Positions 1 to 9,009 are shown, numbered from the stretch's first letter. The stretch is 64,000 nucleotides of DNA from Hyphomicrobiales bacterium (GCA_027487555.1 JAIYDI010000029.1:62001-126000), one strand, 5' to 3'. The notes: generated from the letters alone by a model not told the origin. Translations and numbers: made by a program.

Positions 1-685
1 AGGTCTGGGTGCCCTTGCCGAGGGCGGCACCTGTCGCCTCGGCAACCCGCGCGGCGCCTGATGGTGTCCAGTGGGTATCGGTGGTGAGGAAGAGCGGGGC
101 CTCGTCCTTGCCGGTCACCAGCGCGGAACGGGCATCGATTGTGTCGATGCCAAGGCTTCTGGCGAGGCTGACGAAATCGGCATAGAGCTTTGCCAGATCG
201 TCGGGGATCGCGCCGGATTCGTTGTGCTCGCGGTAGATGTCGACCTTGGCGGGTAGCGGAAGGAGCACGAGCTTGACGCCACTTTCGGCCAACGCGTCAC
301 GCACGGAGAGCAGGCCTTCGCGAGCCTTCGCAAGGTTGGCCGGACCGGTGAGGGTCGCCTCGAACTCCTCGCGGGAGAAGAGCCAGCCATCCTTGCCGAC
401 CAGCACACCCTTTCGTCCTTCCTTGAAGACGAGATAGCGGGCCGCGCCCATGAGATCGATGGAAGGCAGTCGGTGCGGCATGATCTTCTTGTAATAGGCG
501 TCGATTTCGACCGCCGCCTCGCCGCTCAGATAGGCTGTGGCCGATTGTGGCATCTTCGCAAGGTCGCGGCCGAGGCCCGAGATGAACTCGTAGTTGGCGA
601 CTACCGCGTAGCCCAGGAACAGGACGGGCAGGGCGAAGGCTGGCGCAAGGCTGGTCAGCGTCTTCGTCATGGTCTTTGCAGGCAT
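1..685 (-). CDS. AlgX/AlgJ-like SGNH-type O-acetylation protein, 3' end outside window
   Basis: This is the N-terminal ~228 residues of a periplasmic or membrane-anchored alginate O-acetylation protein. The ATG at 685 has a GAGGAGG ribosome binding site at 691-697 and lies 10 bp after algI. A hydrophobic segment (about residues 10-30) suggests a signal anchor. The motif DGWLFSREEF and, later, TDTHW are typical of the AlgX/AlgJ SGNH-like domain, where the Asp and His of DTHW act in acetyl transfer. In Pseudomonas such proteins pass acetyl groups from AlgI to the polymer. Whether it is AlgJ-like or AlgX-like cannot be decided, because the part that would carry a carbohydrate-binding domain lies beyond position 1. 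Confidence 0.85.
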   Translation of the reverse strand, partial: MPAKTMTKTLTSLAPAFALPVLFLGYAVVANYEFISGLGRDLAKMPQSATAYLSGEAAVEIDAYYKKIMPHRLPSIDLMGAARYLVFKEGRKGVLVGKDGWLFSREEFEATLTGPANLAKAREGLLSVRDALAESGVKLVLLPLPAKVDIYREHNESGAIPDDLAKLYADFVSLARSLGIDTIDARSALVTGKDEAPLFLTTDTHWTPSGAARVAEATGAALGKGTQT

Positions 686-695
686 GTGGACCTCC

Positions 696-2123
696 TCAGA
701 ACTGGAAGTAGAGGAAAGGGGAATAGGTCTGCTCGGCGAGCCGCATCAGGCAGAAGATGGCGAGGGCGCTGAGGCCGACGGCCTTCACGATGCTGGTCGT
801 TGCCACCGCCGTGCCATCGGGTCCGAAGCTGATCTGCGGCTCCCACATGTGGCGCAGGCGCGGCTCTGCGGCGGTAATCGCGACAGCGGCAACAAGCAGG
901 GTGAGGGACTCGCGGCTCAGCATCCACGCGGTTTCCGGGCGTATGCCGAAACCGTTGAGGCCAAACATGCCCGCATACATATCGACGGCATCGCAGACGC
1001 TGTGGGCGCGGAAGATCACCCAGCCGAGCACGACGGCCACGAAGGTCGCGGGCAGGCTCCACCAGAGCCTCGCGGCATTCCTGTCATGGCCGGTGAGGCG
1101 CTCGATGACGAGAATGCCGCCGTGCCAGATGCCCCAGACGATGAAGGTGAAATTTGCCCCGTGCCACAGTCCGCCAAGCAGCATGACGAGGAACAGGTTC
1201 ACATAGGTGCGGACAACGCCCTTGCGGTTGCCGCCGAGCGGAATGTAGAGATAGTCGCGCAGCCAGACGCTGAGCGAGATATGCCAGCGCCGCCAGAACT
1301 CGGTGATCGAGCGGCTGATATAGGGCATGTCGAAGTTTTCGGCGAAGCGAAAGCCGATCATCAGCGCAAGCCCTATGGCCATGGCTGAGTAGCCGGCAAA
1401 ATCGAAATAAAGCTGCATGGAATAGGCGAGCGCGCCGATCCAGCTTTCCGCCAGCGTCGGGTTGGGCACCGAGAACATCGCATCGGCAATAGGGGCGACG
1501 CTGTCGGCGATCAGAACCTTCATCGCAAGGCCGATCAGGAAACGCTGCCAGCCGGCGTTGAACAACTCCCAGCTGTGTTCGCGTTGGGCGAATTGCGGCG
1601 CCAGATCCTTGTAGCGAAGGATCGGGCCCGCCACCAGTTGCGGGAAGAGGGCAAGGAAGGCGGCAAAGTCGATGATGTTGGTCGAGACCTTGGCGTCGCC
1701 GCGATAGACGTCGACCAGGTAGGAAATGGAGTGGAAGACGTAGAACGAGATGCCAATGGGGAGCAGCAATTGCCAATGGATGCCGAGCTCGGCGGGCGTC
1801 GTGCCCCACAGCATGGCGAAGCTGTCGATAAAGAAGTTGAGATATTTGAACACACCAAGGACGGCGAGGTGCCCGACAACGCCGATGGTGACGAACAGCT
1901 TCGCCCTTGGCGTGCCCTGATGTTTGCTGACCAGAAGGCTGAATATATAGGCCCAGAGCGTATTCGCCATGAGCAAAACCAGGAAGTCGAAGCGCCACCA
2001 GCCATAGAAAAGGTATGACTCGATGAGGAGTGTCAAGTTTCGATACTTGCTAGGCGTCAGGTAATAGGCCACCAGAAAGATGGGCAGGAAGAGGAACAGA
2101 AAAGTCTCGGATGAGAATACCAT
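696..2123 (-). CDS. algI: AlgI-family MBOAT O-acyltransferase
   Basis: This is a polytopic inner-membrane O-acyltransferase of the MBOAT family, 475 aa (Pseudomonas AlgI is about 520). It is expected to move acetyl groups across the membrane for polysaccharide acetylation. The conserved segment GGLWHGANFTFIVWGIWHG places the catalytic-type His at residue 321 and a second His at 335, and FWRRWHISLS precedes it, as in AlgI and DltB. Its ATG overlaps the stop of the upstream beta-helix gene by one base (TGATG), which implies translational coupling. It is followed after 10 bp by the AlgX/J-like gene, its expected partner. Confidence 0.93.
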   Translation of the reverse strand: MVFSSETFLFLFLPIFLVAYYLTPSKYRNLTLLIESYLFYGWWRFDFLVLLMANTLWAYIFSLLVSKHQGTPRAKLFVTIGVVGHLAVLGVFKYLNFFIDSFAMLWGTTPAELGIHWQLLLPIGISFYVFHSISYLVDVYRGDAKVSTNIIDFAAFLALFPQLVAGPILRYKDLAPQFAQREHSWELFNAGWQRFLIGLAMKVLIADSVAPIADAMFSVPNPTLAESWIGALAYSMQLYFDFAGYSAMAIGLALMIGFRFAENFDMPYISRSITEFWRRWHISLSVWLRDYLYIPLGGNRKGVVRTYVNLFLVMLLGGLWHGANFTFIVWGIWHGGILVIERLTGHDRNAARLWWSLPATFVAVVLGWVIFRAHSVCDAVDMYAGMFGLNGFGIRPETAWMLSRESLTLLVAAVAITAAEPRLRHMWEPQISFGPDGTAVATTSIVKAVGLSALAIFCLMRLAEQTYSPFLYFQF

Positions 2124-3640
2124 CAGGCGTCTCCATCGAACTGGCAGGATATCGGGCGCTGGGCGCCACTGGGGGTGAGCGGGGCGGTACGCTTCAGCTG
2201 CAGGCCGTTGATGATGGTTGGTGCGCCAGCACTGGCGACGTCGAAGAAGCGGTCGGAGAACTGGACAAGCTCGCCGTCGAGCAGGCGCGGGGCCTGGCCG
2301 GAGAAGTCATTGTTCTCAAGCGTGAGCAGTGCCGTGGTCGAGCCGCGGATGCCGACCTGGTTGCCGTCAAGCGCGTTGGCGGCTATGGCGATGGCCGCAT
2401 AATCCGGCTGGTCGGTGATCGAGATACCGGCATTGCCATTGGCGAAGAGGCGATTGTCGCGGATGTCGAGGCCGGCGCTGTCCCGGATGGCAAGGCCGGA
2501 ATGGGCGTTTGAAATCAGAAGGTTGGCGGTGACTACTATGCAATCCGCCGAGGCGACGCTGATGCCGGAACGCTTGGCGCCCGAGACAATGTTGTTTTCG
2601 AGCGTGATGTCGGCGGCGCCTGAATCGATGAAGATGCCGTTGAGACCCGCCGCGTCCACGAGGTTGTCGCGCAAAGTGGCGTCGGAGCTGCCGGCGGTGA
2701 TCTTGATGCCATGCGCTGCTGGGCCGGCGAGCGTGACATTGTTGTAGAGCCTGGTCGTCGTGGCGCCGGCGAGCAGGATGGCGGGCCCGCCGCTGTCGAC
2801 GAAGACGTTGCGTGCAACGGCGCCGCCGAGGGTGCCGACGAGGGCGAGCGAGCCGACGCGATCGAACCGGCTGTCGCGAATGATCGGGGCGTCCCCGCGG
2901 CGATAGAAGCCGCCCTGAACCGCCGTCACACCCGTCAGCGGCGCGAACTCGCCCATGCCCAGGTCAGCAAAACGCATATTGGCAAAGCGCATCTCGCCCG
3001 AGAGCGCCGTAATGATGAACGGGTTATAGACGGCGAGCCGCGGGTTCGGTTTGCCGAAGCCCGCGATCGAGCCGCCATCACCGGCGAGGGTACCGGCTGC
3101 GACGAGGAAGGCGCCCTGCTCGCGATCGAGCAGCAGGGTCTGGCCGTGCGGCACAATGAGTGTTGCCTCTGACCATACGGCGATTGGCATATGCGCCACG
3201 AAGCCGTCGGCGGTGTGCTCGATCGCATCCGGCAGGCCCGCCGCAATCGCGGCCGCCCTGAGAGCCGGCAGGTCGGCTACACCAGATTGCACCATCAGCA
3301 CCTGCGGGACGGCCTGCGCCTGCTGGAGGGCCACGTGGAAATTCGCGCCGGTCTGGAGCGCCAGTTGAGCAAGCACCAGCTCGATTGGCGCCGCAGCCAC
3401 CGTGACATTGTCGATGACCAAGGGTGGAAAGGGGGTTTCGGGAACCTGGAGCATGTCTATGCCCAGGGGCGCCGCCGCGCCAAGGATATCTCCGGCGCTG
3501 CCACCCGACCTGGTGGCCTGCTGCAGTGCCCGCAGGTCGGCGGCAATTGCCGCCGTCCGCAGGTAGTCTGCCGCCAGCACCGAGCCCGATGTCGCACCGA
3601 GAAGTGCCAAGAGGCTGGCGCGGATCCAGGGGCTAGGCAT
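2123..3640 (-). CDS. Right-handed parallel beta-helix protein, AlgG (mannuronan C5-epimerase)-like
   Basis: A 505-aa exported protein with a signal peptide ending near LAA at residues 22-24. From about residue 250 it has successive coils of the form N-x-hydrophobic-x-x-N (NVTLAG, DNLVDA, NNIVSG, DNRLFA), the pattern of a right-handed beta-helix. Its place between algA and algI, its 505-aa length (AlgG is 543) and its fold suggest the AlgG role: converting mannuronate to guluronate or guarding the polymer in the periplasm. The DPHD signature of AlgG is not visible; the aligned segment reads AGPAAHG (residues 305-311). Epimerase activity is therefore doubtful. The start overlaps algA by 8 bp. 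Confidence 0.72.
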   Translation of the reverse strand: MPSPWIRASLLALLGATSGSVLAADYLRTAAIAADLRALQQATRSGGSAGDILGAAAPLGIDMLQVPETPFPPLVIDNVTVAAAPIELVLAQLALQTGANFHVALQQAQAVPQVLMVQSGVADLPALRAAAIAAGLPDAIEHTADGFVAHMPIAVWSEATLIVPHGQTLLLDREQGAFLVAAGTLAGDGGSIAGFGKPNPRLAVYNPFIITALSGEMRFANMRFADLGMGEFAPLTGVTAVQGGFYRRGDAPIIRDSRFDRVGSLALVGTLGGAVARNVFVDSGGPAILLAGATTTRLYNNVTLAGPAAHGIKITAGSSDATLRDNLVDAAGLNGIFIDSGAADITLENNIVSGAKRSGISVASADCIVVTANLLISNAHSGLAIRDSAGLDIRDNRLFANGNAGISITDQPDYAAIAIAANALDGNQVGIRGSTTALLTLENNDFSGQAPRLLDGELVQFSDRFFDVASAGAPTIINGLQLKRTAPLTPSGAQRPISCQFDGDA

Positions 3641-5078
3641 GTTCCCGGCTCCCCTCGGTCTTCTCGCTGATCGCGGCGAGCTCGACCAGCGGCGTCAGGT
3701 GGGTCATGGGACCATCGACAAGACAGGCAACCTCGATGACCTGCATGGGGCCGGTGCCGTCATTGGTGACGGAGGCCTTCTGCTCAGCGCCGATCTCGAA
3801 GGTTGCGCCGGCACGGAGTTCCCGCTGGCGGTTGCCGAGTTGCAGCGTGCCGGAGCCGGACGCCACCACCATCAGTCGACGAAACTCCGAGCCCGATTCG
3901 ATCGGCAGGGTCGAGCCGGGGTTCACTGTCAGGTGCCGCAGGTTATAGCCGGCGCCCGAAGCCAGGCTGCCCTGGCGGCCCCAGTCGGTTGCGCCGAAGG
4001 CATGGTCAACCGCCTCGCGCCGGTTCTGTGCCTTCAACTGCTCGACGACTTTCTTCACATCCTGCGACTGGTCACGGGTGGTGACGAGCAAGGCATCCTT
4101 GGTATCGACAACCACGAGGTTCTCGACCCCGACGACGGCCACCAGACGGTCACCGCCGCGGACATAGGAGCCGTGCGAGTTGACCATCATCACGTCGCCG
4201 CTGATGACATTATCGTCGCTGGTCTTGCGGCCTATGGTGTGAAAGGCGGCCCAGGCGCCGACATCGTCCCAATCCACATCCGTCGGTGCGAGGACGATGG
4301 ACCGGGTCTTCTCGAACACGGCGCGTTCTGTTGGCAGGCTCTCGGCCATGCCGAAGCTCGTCTCGTCGAGCACGATCGCGCCCTCGGAGTCCTTTGCATC
4401 GAGCAGCGCGGCGTGGACCGCGCCATAGGTCACGGGATCGTAGCGCTGGTATTCCTCGATGACCGTCGAGACTCGCATGAGCGAGATACCCGAGGCCCAC
4501 CAGGCGGTGCCGGTCTCGATCAATTCCTGCGCCACGGAGGCGTTGGGCTTTTCGACGAAACGTTCGGCGTGATGGATGCCCCGGTACTTCTCCATGGCGC
4601 CGCCATCGATGATGTAGCCGTAGCCGGTCTCGTTATAGCGGGGCCTGATGCCGAAAGTGACGATCATGCCGTCGTTGGCGGCGACGGCCGCAAGGCGGAC
4701 ACTGGCGTTGAGATCGCCATTGATCACGTGGTCCGACGGACAGACGAGCAGCAGCCCATCCGGATCGGTTCGGCTGATCAGCACGGCGGCGGAAAGCACC
4801 GCGGGGCCGGTATTGCGGGCGACGGGCTCGGCGATGAGCCTTGCGTTCCGCTGTACGTCGCGGAGCTGGCGGCGCACGGTGCCAAGGTGACCCGCAGAGA
4901 CCGAAACGATCGGATCGTGGAACAGATCTCCGCGGTGCCTCTGCACAGTCTGCTGGAAGAAAGTGATCGTGCTGTCGGCATCGATCGGCTGGAACTGTTT
5001 GGGCTGCTCGGCCCGGCTCAGCGGCCAAAGCCGGGTGCCGACGCCGCCACAGAGGATAAGTGGGTGGATCGCGCTCAT
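3633..5078 (-). CDS. algA: Mannose-1-phosphate guanylyltransferase, AlgA type with degenerate PMI domain
   Basis: This enzyme makes GDP-mannose from mannose-1-phosphate and GTP, the step before AlgD. It is 481 aa, the same length as Pseudomonas AlgA. The N-terminal nucleotidyltransferase motif GGVGTRLWPLSR (residues 11-22) and FVEKPN are intact. The C-terminal cupin of type II PMI/GMP enzymes is present as a fold, but the zinc and active-site motif QxHxHRxEHW is replaced by LPIESGSEFRRLM (residues 391-403) with no His. I infer a monofunctional guanylyltransferase, so mannose-6-phosphate must come from another isomerase. The start overlaps the alg44 stop by 4 bp (ATGA). Confidence 0.9.
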   Translation of the reverse strand: MSAIHPLILCGGVGTRLWPLSRAEQPKQFQPIDADSTITFFQQTVQRHRGDLFHDPIVSVSAGHLGTVRRQLRDVQRNARLIAEPVARNTGPAVLSAAVLISRTDPDGLLLVCPSDHVINGDLNASVRLAAVAANDGMIVTFGIRPRYNETGYGYIIDGGAMEKYRGIHHAERFVEKPNASVAQELIETGTAWWASGISLMRVSTVIEEYQRYDPVTYGAVHAALLDAKDSEGAIVLDETSFGMAESLPTERAVFEKTRSIVLAPTDVDWDDVGAWAAFHTIGRKTSDDNVISGDVMMVNSHGSYVRGGDRLVAVVGVENLVVVDTKDALLVTTRDQSQDVKKVVEQLKAQNRREAVDHAFGATDWGRQGSLASGAGYNLRHLTVNPGSTLPIESGSEFRRLMVVASGSGTLQLGNRQRELRAGATFEIGAEQKASVTNDGTGPMQVIEVACLVDGPMTHLTPLVELAAISEKTEGSREHA

Positions 5079-6193
5079 TTCGCCGCCTCCTGACCAAGGG
5101 AGCGCACGGCGAAGAACCGTGCGATCGCGGCGATGGGATCGGACTTGATCACCATTTCCACCGGGCTACCGACTTCCGACTGCGGAATAGGGGCGGCTGG
5201 GACGAGATTGACCGCGATGAATTCCTCGTCGGCGATCGAGCGCATGATCGCCGGCATGTCCGCCCGATCGAGGGCGGCGGATGTGACTCGACCGTCAGGC
5301 AGGTGCACTTCGGCAAGCGCGCCACTGGAGAGGGCCCTCAGGCCGTTTGCGTCGACATGGGATGCGATCACGACCTGTGCATCCTTGGGCGCGATGGTCA
5401 TGACAACATCGCCGGCGAGCACGGTGGCGCCGGTTTCCGCCGAACCCGGGGCGACGACGCAATCGCAGGGCATGGATACCGCCAGCACTTCGCCCGAGGT
5501 GGTACGGATGGCAAAGGCGACATCGCCCATGACCGCTGCCGGATTGACGAAATCGAGCTGTCCGGGGCTGATGGCCCTGAGCCCGGTGCCGTCGAGGGAG
5601 ACAGTGGAGAGCCCGGTAACGGGCAGAACGAACAGCCGCTCGTAGAGCTTTGCGCCGACAAAGCCGACGAGCAGCAGGCCGAGTCCGGCAAAAAGTCCCC
5701 AGCGGATGCCGTTGCCTATGCCCCGCGCAACGGCCTTGCCGGCGACGTGTTCGGCCCGGGCCGGCCCCGGGATCTTGTCCGAGGCGCGGATCAACCCGTC
5801 GACCCCGACCAGTTCACCGCCGACATAGGCGTTGAGGATGTAGCGCAGCTGCGGCAAATGCGGACCGGTAGGCTCAAGGAAGCGCAGGTTCAGCATACCG
5901 GTCTGGGTATCGCTGGCCGCGATCGCCGCATCGACCGGAAGGCTCAGGGCATAACCCGGGAAGTTGAAGACCAGCGTCGCCACCTGAACCCGCCCGTTCA
6001 GCTGTGGATCGATGAGGCCGGTCGCCTCGGCGCCGACCACCGAGAGCCCGTTGCCGATATAGGACCTGCCGTTGATCAGGACGTTGAAGGGGAGCCTGAT
6101 GACGGGATGCTCGCCCGCCGTGGCGAGTTCCGGCTGGATGGCCGCGCCGCGCGGCCCCCGGTTTCTGTCGATTTCTGCATGCACTTCGGTCAT
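5075..6193 (-). CDS. alg44: Alg44-like co-polymerase with degenerate PilZ domain
   Basis: A 372-aa single-pass membrane protein with an N-terminal PilZ-like segment, one membrane helix at about residues 163-182 (WGLFAGLGLLLVGFVG), and a periplasmic part resembling a membrane-fusion (HlyD-like) domain. In Pseudomonas Alg44 binds c-di-GMP and activates Alg8. Here the PilZ RxxxR motif reads HPVIR (residues 29-33) and the [D/N]xSxxG motif reads GLSVVG (49-54), so two key ligand residues are missing. Direct c-di-GMP control is thus uncertain. The gene starts 12 bp after alg8 and overlaps algA by 4 bp, which supports its assignment. Confidence 0.85.
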   Translation of the reverse strand: MTEVHAEIDRNRGPRGAAIQPELATAGEHPVIRLPFNVLINGRSYIGNGLSVVGAEATGLIDPQLNGRVQVATLVFNFPGYALSLPVDAAIAASDTQTGMLNLRFLEPTGPHLPQLRYILNAYVGGELVGVDGLIRASDKIPGPARAEHVAGKAVARGIGNGIRWGLFAGLGLLLVGFVGAKLYERLFVLPVTGLSTVSLDGTGLRAISPGQLDFVNPAAVMGDVAFAIRTTSGEVLAVSMPCDCVVAPGSAETGATVLAGDVVMTIAPKDAQVVIASHVDANGLRALSSGALAEVHLPDGRVTSAALDRADMPAIMRSIADEEFIAVNLVPAAPIPQSEVGSPVEMVIKSDPIAAIARFFAVRSLGQEAAK

Positions 6194-6205
6194 GGCCTCT
6201 AGCCC

Positions 6206-7684
6206 TCAGTTGGCATGGATCGGGAAGGGGCTGAGCAGCCCCGTGGCGAAGACGACACCTCCAACCAGCAGGCCCCAGGCGAGCAGGTGCATGTAGGAGG
6301 AGGCGAAGTTGCGTAGGCTCAGTCCCTGGTTCAGGCCGACCGCAGTCGACTGGCGCGTCCAGCGCTGTCGATCGAGGCGGAACATCACCGAGGTCTTGGT
6401 GAGGGCGCCGAACAGCTGGCTGAAGTAGAGCAGGAACGGGTAGCTGATGGGGAACGGGCCGCTGAACGAGGCAAGCAGCCAGCAATAGACGTATCGGGTT
6501 GCCATCACCCAGGCGATGTAGGCGACCGCAACAAGCGGATCGACGAGCAGCGAAAACAGGATGATGCCGACCGGTGCGGTCAGGGTCGTCCACATGGAGA
6601 CGCGCTGGTCGAGGATGGACCACCAGGTGAAGAGCCCGATGCGCTGCGGCCCGAGGGCAAGCGCGCGGCCATTGGTGCGCAGCATGTTGCCGAACCAGCG
6701 GCGCATGAGCGTGACGGCACTCTTTATGAAGCTGGGGTTTGGCTGGGTCTCCATGGAGACGCAGGCGACATCCGGCATATAGGTCATGCGGAAGCCATTC
6801 TTGAGCAGCCAGTACCAGGTGGACTTGTCGTCGCCGGTAAGGAAGCGCACGCGGCCGAGGCGCCAGTGATCGATATAGTCGTGCTCGACGGTCGCGATGA
6901 ACTCGGGCTGGACGGCGAGGTCTGCGCGAAAGATCGACATGCGGCCGGTGAGGGTGAGCACGCGGCCCGACAGCGCCATGGCCGACATCATCATCTGCCG
7001 CTGGGTGAAGCGCAGCTTGAACCAGTCGCGAAACAGCGGCTTGTCCTCGATCAGGGCTTCTTCATTGGTTGTGAGTGCGCCGAGGCGGCCATCGGCAAAG
7101 AACGGCGCGGACCGTTCGATGATATCCTCGGGAATCTGCGTATCGCCATCGATGAGAAGTACGATGTCGTCGGCTGTGGGGTAACGGCGGGAAATTGTGC
7201 GCAGCGAGGTGGCGAGCGCATCGCGCTTGCCGGTGCCATCGATCCGGTCGATGACCAGCTCCACTGCATCTTGCGTATCGAGCATCTGCGATGCGATGGA
7301 GCGGATCAGGCGTTCGTCGGACACGTCGACGACGGATGCGACCACCGTCGCGCCGCCGGGCGAGCGCCGCGCGGCCGCGAAGATGGAGCGATAGACCCGC
7401 GCCGAGACGTCGGCATCGATCTTGTAGCTCGTCGCGAGCAGGAAAGCGTGTGCGGGGCGGCGCCCTTGGTAGAGCGCCGCCGCCGCCATCCGCTGCCGGG
7501 GGTAGGTCAGACGGATGTAGATGTGCGCACGCACGAAGTTCACGAGAGCCCAGCCATAGCGCCACAGACCGATGACCCCGAGCGTGAGGAACACGCCTGC
7601 GCCACCGGAGAAGGCGCTGGAGGGAACGGCGCTGGCGATGGCCGCGGCGGTGAGGACGTAGAGTGCGTGCGCGAGGATTTGCAT
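6206..7684 (-). CDS. alg8: Alg8-family glycosyltransferase, mannuronan polymerase
   Basis: Inner-membrane family 2 glycosyltransferase of 492 aa (Pseudomonas Alg8 is 494) that would polymerise mannuronate from GDP-mannuronic acid and extrude the chain. Two N-terminal helices (about 5-50) precede the cytosolic GT domain, with LLIDGDTQIP (donor and metal Asp residues), TNEEALIED, TGDDKSTW (acid/base region) and MRRWFGNML (the RRW motif of processive synthases). C-terminal membrane helices follow (for example VGIILFSLLVDPLVAVAYIAW). It starts 5 bp after the algD stop. Start ATG at 7684. Confidence 0.94.
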   Translation of the reverse strand: MQILAHALYVLTAAAIASAVPSSAFSGGAGVFLTLGVIGLWRYGWALVNFVRAHIYIRLTYPRQRMAAAALYQGRRPAHAFLLATSYKIDADVSARVYRSIFAAARRSPGGATVVASVVDVSDERLIRSIASQMLDTQDAVELVIDRIDGTGKRDALATSLRTISRRYPTADDIVLLIDGDTQIPEDIIERSAPFFADGRLGALTTNEEALIEDKPLFRDWFKLRFTQRQMMMSAMALSGRVLTLTGRMSIFRADLAVQPEFIATVEHDYIDHWRLGRVRFLTGDDKSTWYWLLKNGFRMTYMPDVACVSMETQPNPSFIKSAVTLMRRWFGNMLRTNGRALALGPQRIGLFTWWSILDQRVSMWTTLTAPVGIILFSLLVDPLVAVAYIAWVMATRYVYCWLLASFSGPFPISYPFLLYFSQLFGALTKTSVMFRLDRQRWTRQSTAVGLNQGLSLRNFASSYMHLLAWGLLVGGVVFATGLLSPFPIHAN

Positions 7685-7689
7685 GGGGA

Positions 7690-9009
7690 TTACCAGCAGA
7701 TGCCTTCGTAGGTGCCGTTGGAGCGCAGCATGGTGTTGATGCGCGTGAGATCGACCACCGAGCGGAACTCGGTGACGGCGTTGAGCGGCGCGATGGTCTC
7801 GTCGTAGCGGTTGCCCACGAGGATCACGTCGGAGCCGGCGATCAGGTCGTCGATGTCGTCGACGAGGCGATGGGCGAGATCGGGGACGACATCGTTGCCG
7901 CGACCGATGGCGCTGACGCCGCTTGTGACGGCCTGGGTGACGAAGGGGTCGTAGATCTTGAGATCGTGGCCCTTGGCGATAAGGCGCGAGGCGAGTTCTG
8001 CCAGCGGACTTTCACGCAGGTCGTCGGTGCCAGGCTTGAAGGCGATGCCGACGAGGCCGACGGACCGGCCGCCGCTATTGGCAACCATCTTCTCGGCGCG
8101 ATCGATCTGCGCCGCGTTGGCGACAAGCACGGAGTCGAGCAGCGGCGAGGGGACACCGTTCTTCTGCGCCAGGTATTGCAGCGCTCGCACGTCCTTTGGC
8201 AGGCAGGAGCCACCGAAGGCGAAGCCAGGCCGCATGAAGTAGGGCGAGATATTCACTTTGGTGTCGGTGCAGATCAGCCGCATCACCTGCTGGCCATCGA
8301 CACCTGCGGCCTTGGCGATGTTGCCGATCTCGTTGGCGAAAGTGACCTTTACGGCGCGCCAGGAGTTCGAGGCATATTTCACGGCCTCGGCGGTTCGGAG
8401 CGTCACGACATTGCGCTCGACCGGCATGCGGGCGTTGATCTCTTCGAGGATCGCAGCGGTCTTGGGATCGAGCGCACCGAAGACGATGAGGCCCGGATCA
8501 TAATAGTCGGCGATGGCGGTGCTTTCGCGCAGGAACTCGGGGTAGTAGCCGACGCCGAAATCCTGACCGGCAATGAGGCCGCTCGACTTCTCCAGCTCGG
8601 GAATGACCACGTCATCCATTGTGCCCGGCACGATGGTCGAGCGGACGATGATGGAGTGGACGCCGGCCTTGGCCGCGATGGCGTGGCCGATATCGGCCGA
8701 GGCGAGCTTCACATATTTGAGCCCGACTGCGCCGCTGTCGTCGCTGGGGGTGCCGACGCAGACGAAGCTGGCGTCTGTGGCGAGGACCGCCTCGCGGGCA
8801 TCGGTCGTTGCCCTCAGGCGGCCGGAGGCCACGGCCCGGGCCAGGATCTCGTCGAGACCGTTCTCAACGATGGGCGAGAGGCCCGCATTGACGGTGCTGA
8901 CCTTGTTGGGGTCGACGTCCACCGCCACGACTTCATGGCCGTCATCCGCCAGGCAGGCGGCGGATACGACGCCTACATATCCGATTCCAAACACGCTAAT
9001 ATTGGCCAC
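7690..9009 (-). CDS. algD: GDP-mannose 6-dehydrogenase
   Basis: NAD-dependent four-electron oxidation of GDP-mannose to GDP-mannuronic acid, the committed step of alginate synthesis. The 439-aa product has an N-terminal Rossmann motif FGIGYVGVVSA (residues 7-17), YYPEFLREST, and the catalytic Cys269 in FGGSCLPKD, almost the position of Cys268 in Pseudomonas. I chose the GTG at 9009 because the Rossmann strand begins at once and AGAGGA sits 6-7 bp upstream; an in-frame ATG at 9144 would add 45 unrelated residues. It is the first gene of the operon, and the 780-bp region upstream is the likely control region. Confidence 0.94.
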   Translation of the reverse strand: MANISVFGIGYVGVVSAACLADDGHEVVAVDVDPNKVSTVNAGLSPIVENGLDEILARAVASGRLRATTDAREAVLATDASFVCVGTPSDDSGAVGLKYVKLASADIGHAIAAKAGVHSIIVRSTIVPGTMDDVVIPELEKSSGLIAGQDFGVGYYPEFLRESTAIADYYDPGLIVFGALDPKTAAILEEINARMPVERNVVTLRTAEAVKYASNSWRAVKVTFANEIGNIAKAAGVDGQQVMRLICTDTKVNISPYFMRPGFAFGGSCLPKDVRALQYLAQKNGVPSPLLDSVLVANAAQIDRAEKMVANSGGRSVGLVGIAFKPGTDDLRESPLAELASRLIAKGHDLKIYDPFVTQAVTSGVSAIGRGNDVVPDLAHRLVDDIDDLIAGSDVILVGNRYDETIAPLNAVTEFRSVVDLTRINTMLRSNGTYEGICW

